Below, in pieces: positions 16,353 through 26,000 of a stretch of DNA of 64,000 nucleotides (position 1 is the stretch's first letter; every line of letters starts with the position of its first letter). The notes beneath the pieces were generated by a model. The model was not told where the DNA came from. It saw only the letters and a list, made by a program, of their open reading frames with translations, and did no database searches. The stretch spans positions 3,306,637 to 3,370,636 of the forward strand of contig NZ_QFRX01000001.1 in the NCBI RefSeq assembly GCF_003143935.1, written 5' to 3'. A program made the translations under genes and the position numbers. The stretch comes from Streptomyces sp. Act143. GTDB taxonomy: Bacteria > Actinomycetota > Actinomycetes > Streptomycetales > Streptomycetaceae.

Positions 16353-16799
16353 ATGGACATGAAGCTCGAAGTCGTCATCCTGCCCGTCTCCGACGTCGAC
16401 CGTGCCAAGGGCTTCTACGTCGAGCAGCTCGGCTGGCGCCTGGACGCCGACTTCCCGATCAACGACGGATACCGGATCGTACAGGTGACCCCGCCCGGCT
16501 CCGAGTGCTCGATCATCTTCGGCGAAGGCCTCACCCAGCAGGAGCCGGGCACGCTCCACGGGCTCCAGCTGACGGTCACCGACATCCTCAAGGCCCAGGA
16601 GGAGCTCACCTCGTACGGCGTGGAGGTCTTCGGTCCGTTCCGCGACGAGACGGGCGCCTTCCACCACGCCGGCGACACCCACCGCGTGCTGGGCGTGCAC
16701 CCCGAGCGGGCCAGCTACGGCACCTTCGCCGCCTTCAAGGACCTGGACGGCAACGAGTGGTTCCTCCAGGAGGTCACCGAGCGCGCCCCCGGCCGCTGA
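16353..16799 (+). CDS. VOC (glyoxalase/bleomycin resistance) superfamily protein
   Basis: 148 residues. Two beta-alpha-beta-beta-beta repeats are visible: LEVVILPVSDVDRAKGFYVE for the first, and GLQLTVTDILKAQEELTSYG for the second, ending in FKDLDGNEWFLQEVTER with the usual metal-ligand Glu. It is typical of small cytoplasmic VOC enzymes or resistance proteins; the substrate cannot be told. It is 50 bp upstream of the flavoprotein gene and may be in the same operon. A TGTCGACC palindrome lies in its promoter. Confidence 0.88.
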   Translation: MDMKLEVVILPVSDVDRAKGFYVEQLGWRLDADFPINDGYRIVQVTPPGSECSIIFGEGLTQQEPGTLHGLQLTVTDILKAQEELTSYGVEVFGPFRDETGAFHHAGDTHRVLGVHPERASYGTFAAFKDLDGNEWFLQEVTERAPGR

Positions 16800-16849
16800 C
16801 CCCCGCCTGACCCCCACCCACCGCCCGGCACACAGCCAACGGAGGACAC

Positions 16850-18307
16850 ATGCCGACCGAGAACATCCGCACGTACGACGTCATAGTGATCGGCGCTGGG
16901 CCGGTCGGTGAGAACGTCGCGGACCGGACCACCGCCGCCGGTCTGAGCACCGTCATCGTGGAGAGCGAACTGGCCGGCGGGGAGTGCTCGTACTGGGCCT
17001 GCGAACCCAGCAAGGCCCTGCTGCGCCCCGCGCTGTTCCGGGCCGACGCCGTGCACATGCCGGGGCTCGATCCCGCCGTCAAGGCACCGCTCGACGTCGC
17101 CGCCGTACTGGCACACCGCGACCGCATGTCCGCCCATTGGAAGGACGACGGGCAGGTCGAGTGGATCAAGTCGGCCGGTATCGATCTGGTGCGTGGGCAC
17201 GGCCGGTTGGCGGGGGAGCGCGAGGTGTCGGTGCAGACGCCCGACGGCGACGTCGTCAGGCTGCGGGCCCGGCACGCGGTCGCCGTGTGCACCGGCAGCA
17301 GCGCGGCCCTGCCCCCGCTGCCCGGCATCGACGAACTGCGTCCCTGGACCAGCCGGGAGGCCACCAGCGCCCAGCAGCCGCCCGGGCGGCTGGTGATCGT
17401 GGGCGCCGGCGTGGTGGGCGTCGAGATGGCCACCGCCTGGCAGGCCCTGGGCAGCCAGGTGACCCTGCTGGCCAGGGAGGACGGACTGCTGCCCCGAATG
17501 GAGCCGTTCGCGGGGGAGTTGGTCACCGAGCGGCTGCGGGAAGCCGGTGCCGACGTCCGCTTCGGCGTCTCCGTAGCGGAGGCCAAGCGGGCGCACGGCG
17601 AGGACCGCGACGGCGCGGGCGAGGTCCGGATCTGGCTGTCGGACGGCTCCGAACTCACCGCCGACGAGATCCTCTTCGCCACCGGCCGCGCCCCGCGCTC
17701 GCAGGACATCGGCCTCGACACCGTGGGGCTGGAGCCGGGGGACTGGCTCACCGTCGACGACACCCTGACCGTCACCGCGGTCCCGGGGGAGTGGCTGTAC
17801 GCCGTCGGCGACATCAACCGGCGGGCCCTGTTCACCCACCAGGGCAAGTACCAGGCCCGCGTCGCCGGTTCGGTGATCGCCGCCCGGGCGCGGGGCGAGC
17901 GGCTGGACACCGGCCGCTGGGCGCCGCACAGCAGCACGGCCGACCTCGAGGCCGTCCCCGGTGTCGTCGTCACCGACCCCCCCGTCGCGAGCGTTGGCCT
18001 GACCGCGCAGGAGGCCGAGCGCCTCGGCCGGGACGTCGAGGTCGTCGACTACGAGATCGGGCACCTCGCGGGCGCCGTCCAGTACCGGCCCGACTACAAG
18101 GGCAAGGCCCGCATCCTCGTCGACCGGGAGCGGCAGGTCGTCGTCGGCGCCACCTTCGTCGGCCCGGGCGTGGACGAACTGCTGTACTCGGCGACCGTCG
18201 CCATCACCGCGGAGGTGCCGGTCGAACGCCTCTGGCACGCCGTACCCGCCTTCCCCACCATCAGCGAGGTGTGGCTGCGCCTGCTGGAGACGAGGAGGGA
18301 CGCATGA
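16850..18307 (+). CDS. FAD-dependent pyridine nucleotide-disulphide oxidoreductase
   Basis: 485 residues. The N-terminal FAD site reads VIVIGAGPVGENVA; the redox centre is GGECSYWACEPSKALLRP with the C-x4-C pair seen in lipoamide dehydrogenase, mercuric reductase and relatives. A second GxGxxG (VIVGAGVVGVEMA) binds NAD(P)H, and a later YAVGDINRRALFTHQGKYQA binds FAD. The C-terminal dimerisation domain is present, but the usual HPT-x-E motif near the end appears as HAVPAFPTISE. The ribosome-binding site is GGAGG before the ATG. The stop overlaps the next ATG. Function: a soluble disulphide or other electron-acceptor reductase of unknown substrate. Confidence 0.9.
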   Translation: MPTENIRTYDVIVIGAGPVGENVADRTTAAGLSTVIVESELAGGECSYWACEPSKALLRPALFRADAVHMPGLDPAVKAPLDVAAVLAHRDRMSAHWKDDGQVEWIKSAGIDLVRGHGRLAGEREVSVQTPDGDVVRLRARHAVAVCTGSSAALPPLPGIDELRPWTSREATSAQQPPGRLVIVGAGVVGVEMATAWQALGSQVTLLAREDGLLPRMEPFAGELVTERLREAGADVRFGVSVAEAKRAHGEDRDGAGEVRIWLSDGSELTADEILFATGRAPRSQDIGLDTVGLEPGDWLTVDDTLTVTAVPGEWLYAVGDINRRALFTHQGKYQARVAGSVIAARARGERLDTGRWAPHSSTADLEAVPGVVVTDPPVASVGLTAQEAERLGRDVEVVDYEIGHLAGAVQYRPDYKGKARILVDRERQVVVGATFVGPGVDELLYSATVAITAEVPVERLWHAVPAFPTISEVWLRLLETRRDA

Positions 18308-19026
18308 CCACCGCGCGCGACCTCGTCCTCGTCACACTGGGCATGCCGGCCGATCAGCTCGTGGGCCAGGGGGATCTGTCGCTGGCGCTCGCCGGAGCCG
18401 AGGCGATCGACCTGCTGCACAGCGGGGCACTGCGCCTGGACGGCGACCGCATCGTGCCCGGCCCGCGGATGGCGTCCGGCGACCCGCTGCTGGACCAGGC
18501 GGATGCCGCACTGGTCCGGCGGGAGCCGTACGAGACGGTCGAGGAGTGGCTGTGGCGCCGGGCCGAGGACCTCGTACCGGCCTATGCCGAGGCCCTGGAG
18601 CTGGCCGGTCTGGTCGCCCACCCGCACGGCCACGGCCTGCGGCTGGTGTCCGGACGGGCCGAACTGGCCGATTCACCGGCCCGGCGTGAGGCGGAGCAGC
18701 GCAGGGCCTCCGGCGAGCCCGTCCTCGCCGGCCTGCTGGTGGCCTCGGGGCTCGTGGAACCGCAGCTCACCGATGCGCCCGGAGACGACGTCTCCGGAAC
18801 CGAGGAGGCGCCGTCCCCTGTAGAGCCGCGGCTCATCGACGGCCGGGACGACGAAGGTTCCGGAGCCGAGGAGGCGCTGCCGTCCGACCCGGACGACGGC
18901 CGTCTCGACGACGCCGTCACGACCGTACTGATCGCCGTTGGTGACGCGGTGGTGCAACTGGAGGCCCTACGACTGCGGCGGGATGTCGAGAATGCCGCCT
19001 TCGACAACGTGTGGCGCGGCTGGTAG
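18304..19026 (+). CDS. GPP34 (GOLPH3-like) family protein
   Basis: 240 residues from the ATG at 18304, overlapping the preceding stop by ATGA. The N-terminal region (DLVLVTLGMPADQLVGQGDL, then LALAGAEAIDLLHSGAL) and a predominantly helical layout match the GPP34/GOLPH3 family, known in eukaryotes as phosphoinositide-binding Golgi proteins and common but uncharacterised in Streptomyces. An acidic low-complexity linker (~residues 150-200, Glu/Asp/Gly-rich) precedes a C-terminal helix. Tight coupling to a flavoprotein reductase is unusual for this family and gives no clear function. Confidence 0.8.
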   Translation: MTTARDLVLVTLGMPADQLVGQGDLSLALAGAEAIDLLHSGALRLDGDRIVPGPRMASGDPLLDQADAALVRREPYETVEEWLWRRAEDLVPAYAEALELAGLVAHPHGHGLRLVSGRAELADSPARREAEQRRASGEPVLAGLLVASGLVEPQLTDAPGDDVSGTEEAPSPVEPRLIDGRDDEGSGAEEALPSDPDDGRLDDAVTTVLIAVGDAVVQLEALRLRRDVENAAFDNVWRGW

Positions 19027-19055
19027 GCGCCGCACAGCCGCAGCGGCGCCGTCCG

Positions 19056-20111
19056 TCAGCGCGTGACGTCGTACACCCTGTTGGTGAAGGTCTCGACGGC
19101 CAGCCGCCAATGGCGCAGACCCACCTCGGCGCCGATCTCCTTGAGGGCGTCCTGGCCGGGGTGGTTGCCGAGCGCGTGCGGGCCGTTCTGCGCCATGGCC
19201 ACCGGCAGGCACAGGACGGGTGAGGTGGAGGCGAAGGACCGGCCGATCGGGTTGATGTTCTCTGTGGGCTCGGCCGACACGTTCGGCTCGACGACCAGGC
19301 AGCTGCCGCCGTCCGCGAGGGCCTCCTCGGCGCGCCGGAGCGCCGCGCCGGGGTCACCGAGGTCGTGGAGGCAGTCGAAGAACGTGACGAGGTCGTAGTC
19401 GCCGCCGGGGAAGGCGTGCGCGGCGGCGACCTCGAAGGTCACGCGGTCGTCGACGCCGGACTCCTTGGCCAGTTCGCGGGCCGCTTCGATGGAGGGCTCG
19501 TGGAAGTCGAAGCCGTGGAAGCGGGACTGCGGGAACGCCTTGGCCATGAGCACCGTCGAGTAGCCGTGACCGCATCCGACGTCGGCGACCGAGGCGCCAC
19601 GCCGCAGTTTGGCCTCGACGCCCTCCAGGGCGGGCAGCCACTCCTGGACGAGGACCGCGTCGTAGCCGGGCTTGAAGAAGGCGGCCACGCCCTCGGCCAG
19701 TTCCGGACCGAAGGCCTGCCAGCTCACGCCGCCACCGTTGCGGTAGGCGTTCGCCAGTGCCTCCTCGGCCCCGTAGAGCGCCCTCAGCATGGTGAAGCCG
19801 CCACCGACGTAGGTGGGCAGGGAGGAGTCGGCGAGTACGGCCGCGTGCTCGTCCGGGAGGAGATATGTGTTCGTTGCGGGGGAGTGGGTCACGTAGGCGC
19901 CGGCGACCTGCCCGTCCAGCCACTCGCGGACATAGCGCTCGACGAGGCCGGTCCTGTCGGCCAGCTCGGCCGAGGTGAGTGGCCCGGCACCGGCCATCGC
20001 CTGGTACAGCCCGAGGCGGACCCCCAGGGAGGTCGACAGCCCGGCGAAGGCGGCGGCGTTGTCCGCGGCCACCCGCTCGAGGAATTCCATGACGCGATGC
20101 TCGTCCGACAT
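19056..20111 (-). CDS. SAM-dependent methyltransferase with N-terminal winged helix
   Basis: 351 residues. Residues ~10-90 are an O-methyltransferase-type dimerisation/winged helix (GVRLGLYQAMAGAGPLTSAE, LADRTGLVERYVREWLDGQV). The Rossmann core starts at SVADVGCGHGYSTVLMAKAF (SAM motif I) and continues with FHGFDFHEPSIEAARELAKE and YDLVTFFDCLHDLGDPGAAL. It resembles the mycobacterial Rv2258c group. The methyl acceptor is unknown. A CATGTGAACC element on its strand is 91 bp upstream of its ATG. Confidence 0.88.
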   Translation of the reverse strand: MSDEHRVMEFLERVAADNAAAFAGLSTSLGVRLGLYQAMAGAGPLTSAELADRTGLVERYVREWLDGQVAGAYVTHSPATNTYLLPDEHAAVLADSSLPTYVGGGFTMLRALYGAEEALANAYRNGGGVSWQAFGPELAEGVAAFFKPGYDAVLVQEWLPALEGVEAKLRRGASVADVGCGHGYSTVLMAKAFPQSRFHGFDFHEPSIEAARELAKESGVDDRVTFEVAAAHAFPGGDYDLVTFFDCLHDLGDPGAALRRAEEALADGGSCLVVEPNVSAEPTENINPIGRSFASTSPVLCLPVAMAQNGPHALGNHPGQDALKEIGAEVGLRHWRLAVETFTNRVYDVTR

Positions 20112-20309
20112 ATGATGAACCGTTCCTGCAGCTGACGTGGCTGGGGAGGACGCTTCCGGGAGCAGAAGCCCTCACCTCCCCAACGGGGAGGGGGCCCCTA
20201 CGGTTCACATGGTCGGTCGAGGTGTCAGCTCGCCCCGCGAGGCGGGATGTACACGCGGTGTGTGCCGCCGAACGGCTGCGGACCACCGCCCGCGGGACGA
20301 GCAGACGGG

Positions 20310-20879
20310 TCAGTCGGAGCTGCCGCTGTCCGCCCCGTCCGGCTTGACCAGGGTGTACATGACGGAGCGCTGCTGCTTGTGACGCCGGATGCGGCCCTTG
20401 GCGACCAGGGACTCGAGGGTGTTTCGCACCACCTGCGGGGTGGGGTTGCGGTCCGGGTGCTTCTCGAGGAGTTCGTCGCGCAGTTCCTTCGCCAGACGCG
20501 GCTCCTCGTACTGGCCGAGCAGCTCCGCCAGCAGGTCCCCGAGCAGAGGCTGACGCGACTTCCCCTTCGCGCCGGCCTTCGCCGTCCTGCCGCCGGAAGT
20601 GCTCTTGGCCGCCGCGGGGCGACGGGCGACGTCGGCGGACGTCTTCTTCGCCTTCGCAACGACGGGCTCGTCCTGAAGCTGTTCAGGCAGCCGGGAGGCA
20701 TCGGCGAAACCCTCGTACTGCTCGGCGAGTTTGAGAATGTCCGCGAGCAGGGCTTCCTCCTGCTTCAACGCGGAAATCCGGTCCGCCAGCTGCTGCTGCA
20801 GCCGACGGTTTTCCTCCAGGTCCGACGCGGCCTGTGCTACGTACCGCGACCGGAGCGTGGCGGCTGATTGGCTGGTCAC
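20310..20879 (-). CDS. Coiled-coil protein with C-terminal winged-helix-like domain
   Basis: 189 residues. The first ~60 form a coiled coil (DLEENRRLQQQLADRISALK, then QEEALLADILKLAEQYEGFA). A Lys/Ala-rich linker follows, then a ~75-residue winged-helix-like domain (LLGDLLAELLGQYEEPRLAK, TPQVVRNTLESLVAKGRIRR, SVMYTLVKPD). The start is GTG at 20879. Proteins of this layout are frequent in Streptomyces, possibly DNA-binding regulators; no ligand or target is evident. Confidence 0.72.
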   Translation of the reverse strand: MTSQSAATLRSRYVAQAASDLEENRRLQQQLADRISALKQEEALLADILKLAEQYEGFADASRLPEQLQDEPVVAKAKKTSADVARRPAAAKSTSGGRTAKAGAKGKSRQPLLGDLLAELLGQYEEPRLAKELRDELLEKHPDRNPTPQVVRNTLESLVAKGRIRRHKQQRSVMYTLVKPDGADSGSSD

Positions 20880-21155
20880 AACCGTTCACTCCCTCGATAT
20901 GGATGACGTTGGGCATGGTACCCACGCCGAGGGGCCCGTGTGGATAAGTGTCAACGTCAGATGGTTTCTCCGACATGCTCACTCTTCACGATAAGCGCTG
21001 ATGTGCCCCTGCACAGCGGAAGTGTGGGTGTTCTTCTGTTTCTCTCAAGCGCCGACGGTGTCACTCGCATGAGGGGCCCCATCGAACGTACTGCCCGGTA
21101 AGTGTGTGGTTGAACCGTCGATGACGTCGTTCCGCCGTCCGAGGGAGGCCTCCGG

Positions 21156-21920
21156 TCACCGGGCCGCGTGCTCGCGGGCGGTCGCGGCGGCCTGCTTCGC
21201 GGAGCCGTGGTGCACGGGCCCGTGCCCCGGCAGCAGAAGGCCGGCGTCCAGGTTCTCCAGCACGGTCAGGGACTCCAGAGCCCGCGCCCGGTCGGTGTGG
21301 AACATGTCGGGCAGCAGCTGCGGGCCGCTGATCCGTGACGTGGGGTGCGTGGTGACCAGGGCGTCGCCGGTGATGAGGATGCCGCTTTCGGGCAGGTGGT
21401 AGGCGCAGTGGCCCTTGGTGTGCCCGGGGGTGTGCACGGGCACCGGTGCCCCGGGCAGGTCCAGGGCACCCGGCGCCGGGAATGCCTGCGGTTCGCAGAC
21501 CGGCACATGAGTGGTGCCGCCGGCGCGCAGCGCGTGCACGGCCCACGGCAGCACCCCGGGCCGCCAGGCCTGCGCGAGCACCTGCCCCACGGTCACCTGG
21601 TCGAGGAAGTCGCGGCGGGCGTGCGGGACCTCCTCGTGGTGCATGAGAACCGGTACGTCGTAGCCGGCGCGCAGGTGCTCGGCCGCGCCGATGTGGTCGT
21701 TGTGCGCGTGCGTGACCAGAACGGCGGTTACGTCGCGCGGCCCCAGTCCGAGGGCGGCGAGGGAGCCCAGCAGGGCCTCGCGGTCGCCGGGGTAGCCGGT
21801 GTCGACGAGGGTGCAGCTGTCCCCGTCCTTGACGATCACCCAGTTGGTGTTGCTGCCGGACACGGAGTACACGTTGCTCTCGACGCGGACGATGTCGTCC
21901 GGTCGCGGGGATTTCGGCAT
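21156..21920 (-). CDS. MBL-fold metallo-hydrolase
   Basis: 254 residues from the ATG at 21920; the frame runs on to 22064, but the upstream part is promoter with repeats. The metallo-beta-lactamase signature [17 protein letters not shown] (HxHxDH) is intact, with the downstream ligands in [26 protein letters not shown] and [11 protein letters not shown]. It resembles glyoxalase II/quorum-quenching type hydrolases of thioesters or lactones; the substrate is unknown. Two TGTGTATAGYGAA repeats lie 54-89 bp upstream. Confidence 0.88.
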   Translation of the reverse strand: MPKSPRPDDIVRVESNVYSVSGSNTNWVIVKDGDSCTLVDTGYPGDREALLGSLAALGLGPRDVTAVLVTHAHNDHIGAAEHLRAGYDVPVLMHHEEVPHARRDFLDQVTVGQVLAQAWRPGVLPWAVHALRAGGTTHVPVCEPQAFPAPGALDLPGAPVPVHTPGHTKGHCAYHLPESGILITGDALVTTHPTSRISGPQLLPDMFHTDRARALESLTVLENLDAGLLLPGHGPVHHGSAKQAAATAREHAAR

Positions 21921-21973
21921 GACTGTTCCGATCCTTGCCCTTGTGTGCGATGTCTCTCGACAGGGCGGCGATA

Positions 21974-22009
21974 TGTGTATAGTGAAAACAGTGTTGTGTG
22001 TATAGCGAA
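21974..22009. promoter_or_regulatory. Tandem 13-mers TGTGTATAGTGAA / TGTGTATAGCGAA
   Basis: Direct copies at 21974-21986 and 21997-22009, 23 bp apart, about two helical turns. They lie upstream of the MBL gene (minus strand) and just after the YbaB-like gene, and are likely a regulator-binding or promoter site. Confidence 0.45.
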
Positions 22010-22041
22010 GCCATTGTGTGTCTCTGCTCGGCCGTCCGGCC

Positions 22042-22497
22042 TCAGACGCATCGGACGGCGTCACACACGGAGTCCGTCAGCGCCAGCACCGCCGCTCGCA
22101 GGTCCGGCGGCAGCGGGGTGGAGGACGAAGCGGGCCTGCGGCCCCACAGCGGCCCCTGCGGTCGTGACCGCGCCGTCTCACGGGAGGCCTGCACCGGCAG
22201 GCCCACGCTGTTCATCGCGGCGCTGAACCGGGCCTCGACCTCAGCTCGCGCCGTGCCCAGGGCTTCCATGACGCTGTTGCCGAGCTGGGCCGCGGGCATC
22301 TCCCTGAACCGCTCGTCGACGAAGCGAATGCTCGCCGGGCGGCCGTCAGCACCCACGGTGACCTCGACGACATCGTCCCGGGAGCAGGCCGTCACCGACA
22401 GCGCCCTGATCTGTTCCCGCGCTCTGGTCAGAGCGCCGTACCGCTCGGCGAAGTCGGCAAGCGCCAGCTCCAGGCGTCTCACCGGTGGTGTCTCCAT
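22042..22497 (-). CDS. YbaB/EbfC-type nucleoid-associated-like protein
   Basis: 151 residues. An N-terminal helix with [20 protein letters not shown] precedes a beta-strand core ([20 protein letters not shown]) and further helices, the layout of YbaB/EbfC DNA-binding proteins and of the related proteins found in type VII secretion loci. The C-terminal ~45 residues ([20 protein letters not shown]) form an extension without a clear fold. The type VII-like locus lies 26 kb away, so a link is only a possibility. It is divergent from the QueD-like gene. Confidence 0.7.
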   Translation of the reverse strand: METPPVRRLELALADFAERYGALTRAREQIRALSVTACSRDDVVEVTVGADGRPASIRFVDERFREMPAAQLGNSVMEALGTARAEVEARFSAAMNSVGLPVQASRETARSRPQGPLWGRRPASSSTPLPPDLRAAVLALTDSVCDAVRCV

Positions 22498-22629
22498 AGT
22501 CCTCCTCTGCCGGCGCGGCCACCCGACACACCAAGGACACGAGAGGATCTCACATTTGGTTCACACATCAAGTCACATGTGCCTCGGCTATATGCTCGCT
22601 GCCGAGCGCACACCTCACCAGGAGGACCC

Positions 22630-23028
22630 TTGTTCAGCATCACGGTACGTGACCACATGATGATCGCCCACAGCTTCCGCGGTGAGGTCTTCGGGCCCGC
22701 CCAGCGGCTGCACGGGGCCACCTTCGTGGTGGACGCGACGTTCCGGCGCCCGGAACTGGACGACGACAACATCGTCGTGGACATCGGGCTGGCCACCGCT
22801 GAACTCGGCAAGGTGATCGCTGCGTTCAACTACCGCAACCTCGACGACGAGGAGCGGTTCGGGCAGATCAACACCTCGACGGAGTACTTGGCCAAGGTGA
22901 TCGCCGACCACCTCGTCGAGGCGATCCACGCGGGGACACTGGGGGATGGGGCCCGGGGCATCCGCGAGGTGGCCGTGACCCTGCACGAGTCGCACATCGC
23001 GTGGGCCAGCTACGAACGCAGCGTCTGA
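22630..23028 (+). CDS. 6-pyruvoyl-tetrahydropterin synthase / QueD-like protein
   Basis: 132 residues; the start is TTG at 22630 with GGAGG 4 nt upstream. The metal-site histidines are in [20 protein letters not shown], where relatives have H-x(n)-HxH, and the C-terminal [10 protein letters not shown] corresponds to the ExxxxxxxY end of the family. Members make pterin or 7-deazaguanine (queuosine) intermediates. No other queuosine or folate gene is nearby, so its pathway is open. Confidence 0.82.
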   Translation: MFSITVRDHMMIAHSFRGEVFGPAQRLHGATFVVDATFRRPELDDDNIVVDIGLATAELGKVIAAFNYRNLDDEERFGQINTSTEYLAKVIADHLVEAIHAGTLGDGARGIREVAVTLHESHIAWASYERSV

Positions 23029-23055
23029 CGCCTGCCCCGGCCCCCTCCGTACGGT

Positions 23056-26000
23056 TCAGCCGCGCACCGTGACCGGCGGGGTGTTGTAGCCCTCCACCCG
23101 TAGCTTCGGTCGGCCCGACGGCAGCGCGGACGCGGGCCACGACAGGGTCACCGTGCGCGACTCCCCGGGCAGCAGCCACAGGTAGTTGTCGTCGTAGAGG
23201 GTCGGCAGGACGCGGGTGCCCTCCTCGTCCAGCAGGGAGAGCCGGACCATCGCGGCAACCATGGAGCCGCGATTGCGGACCGTGGCGGTCGTCGTGCGTC
23301 GGTCCCCGTCGTGGGACACCCGGGAGAAGGACGCCGACAGCTTGGCCTGCCGGACGTGGTCGAGGGCGCGCAGGGCCTCTGGTGTGCGGCAGCGCCAGTA
23401 GGTGTTGCGGGACAGCAGCCTGCCGTCGGCGTCCTCCAGGGTCAGGCGCAGCAGGTGCAGGTCCGGCAGGTCGGCCGTGGGGGCCGCCGTGAAGGCCGCC
23501 GCCTTGGCGGCCGGTTCCACGTCCACCCGGGCATGCCGGGACTCGGCGATACGACGGCCCGACAGGTCGTACGTCTCCGCCCTGACCGTCGCCCGCTTCA
23601 GCGCCTCGCGGGTGTGGTTGACGGCGATGACCTGCCACTTCACCGGGTCGGCCTGGACGTGCAGGGGCTCGCAGGCGGTGCGGCAGCCGAAGTAGGCGCC
23701 GTTGACGTCGAAGTCGTAGTCGTAGGTCTGCCAGACCGTGCTGTGCCAGGCGGGATGGGACATCCACAGCATCAACCCGCTGGCGTTGTCCCAGAGATGG
23801 GCGTTCCAGGCCTCGAACATGGCGCGGAAGTTCTCGTAGTTGACGAACTGCGCCTTGCGGGTGAAGTCGTCCAGGTCGCGGGCGGTGCCGAGGCGGGTCT
23901 CGATGGCGGACTTGTAGTTCTGCGGGGCCTGGTTGCCGCGCTCGCTCCAGTCGTGGTGGTACCAGGCGCCGCCGATCGGCCACTCCGGGCCGTCGTCGCC
24001 GAGCATGGCGCGGGTGCTGGCGGCCGTGGAGACGACGGGCATGCCGATCTCGGTGTGGAAGCCGAAGTCCTTGCTGCCGTAGGTCGCGGGGTCGAAGTAC
24101 TTCTCCGGTTCGACCCAGCCGTAGGGGCCACCGCCGGTGACAACACCGCCGGCCGAGTTGCTCTGGTACAGCAGGCCCGGCGCCTGGCTCTGTACCGCCT
24201 TGCGCATGCCCTCGTCGACCGCGGCGGGCGGGTTGCCCTCGTTGGCGCCGCACCACACCGCGATGCTCGGGTGGCTGCGGTAGCGCAGGACGGTGTCGCG
24301 GGCCACGGACAGGAACGCCTCGTGGTCCGGCGGGTCCATGCTCCAGGCGTTGGGGAAGTCGTTCCAGACGAGGATGCCGTGCGCGTCGCAGGCGGCGTAG
24401 AACTCCTCGCGGTTGCTGCTGCCGACCCAGTTGCGGATCATTGTGAAGTTCATCGCCCGGTGCATGCGCACCGCCGCGTCCATCCGCTCGGCGGGCATCC
24501 GGCGCAGCAGCTCGTCCCAGCCCCAGTTCCCGCCGCGCACCAGCACCCGCACGCCGTTGACGCTGATCTTCAGCGGGTCGGGGTCGTTGGACACGGTCGT
24601 GACATCGGTCCAGGTGTCGCCGTCGTCGGAGACCTGGACGGTGTACGTCTTCGGGTACGCCTGCTCCCAGACGACCGCGACCCGGTCGAAGCGGCGGCTG
24701 GAGCCGAGGTCGACCTGGAGCCACTGGTGGTCCTCGTAGGCGGAGGACCAGCGGGTGTTCGGGTCGCCGTCGGTGGCGTGGGCGGCCGGGTGGCCGTCCT
24801 CCTCGCTGGAGGCGGTGGCCTGGCGGTGCAGGGCGAGGTCGGTGCCCGGCTCCGCGCTGTCGATGACGGCGAGGGACCACAGCGAGTTGCCCCAGCTGGT
24901 GTTGCGCAGGCCGCAGGACAAGCGGACGTAACGGGCCGTACGGGCCTCGAAGTCGGTGATGCGCAGGCTCGCGTCGCCGCTGTTGAACGGCAGCGGGACG
25001 GCCGTGTTGTCGACGGACGCGGCGTCGGTCCACTGCTCGCCGTCCGCCGAGACCTGGACGACGAAGGTGCGCGCGTAGGCCCGCTCCCACACCAGGTCCA
25101 CCCGGTCGAAGGTCTGCGTCGCGCCGAGGTCGACGCGTATCCACTGGTCGTCGGCGAAGGCGGAGGACCAGCGGGTGTTCGCGTCGCCGTCGGTGACATT
25201 GGCGGCCGTGTGGCCGTCCTCGTCGGTGCTGGAGGCCTCGGCCGGGGCGTGCAGGGCAAGGTCGGTGCCGGGGCGGGCGCTGTCGTACACCGACAGGGCC
25301 CACAGGGAGCTGCCCCAGTCGGTCGCCCGGGTCAGGCAGCGGACGCGGATGTGGCGGGCCTTCTGGGTGCCGAGCGGGACGGTCTGGGTGTACGCGTCGG
25401 AGGACGGGGTGAACTTCAGCGGGGTGTCGTAGGCGTAGCCGAACTGCCGGATGCCGAAGCGGGTGGTGCGGCGGTCGCTCTCGGAGCCGCCGCTGCGGGC
25501 GGTGAGGGTGAGCTCGTGGAGGGTGGGCTCGCCCAGGCCGTTGGGCCACCACAGCTCGGGGTCGCGCACCCGCAAGGCCGCGAACGCATCCGGAGTGAAG
25601 GTGACATCGATGTCCTCGCCCGCCGGGACGGTGACCGTGCGCGAGACTCTGACGTCGCCGAACTCGGCGGTGACCGTGGCCTCGTGGGCGGCGGAGCCGG
25701 CGTTGCGGACCGGGACGGTCAGGGTGAGCTCGGCGACCGACAGGTCCGGCAGCTCGGGCAGCACCGTGTCCACGCGCGGGTCGCCCAGCACGATGTGGCC
25801 GGTCGATCTCAGGCGCACGTGGTTCCAGATGCCGGCCGCGCGGTCACGGACGGCGGGCATCCAGTCCCAGCCCGAAGAGGCCAGGTACGTGGGTGAGTTG
25901 AGGTTCATCGTGTTGGCTCCGGCGTCTACCCAGGCCTCGCCCGCCGGACCCTTGTCGCCGGGGCTGCCGGGCACGGGCATGGGGGAGATGCGTACGGCGA

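Noticed and set aside
16984..18303. Plus-strand frame overlapping the flavoprotein gene and continuing into GPP34
   Set aside because: Only the part from the ATG at 18304 matches GPP34; the rest is an alternative-frame shadow of the flavoprotein gene.
21921..22064. Extension of the MBL gene to 22064
   Set aside because: It spans promoter repeats and overlaps the YbaB-like gene; the ATG at 21920 starts the conserved region.
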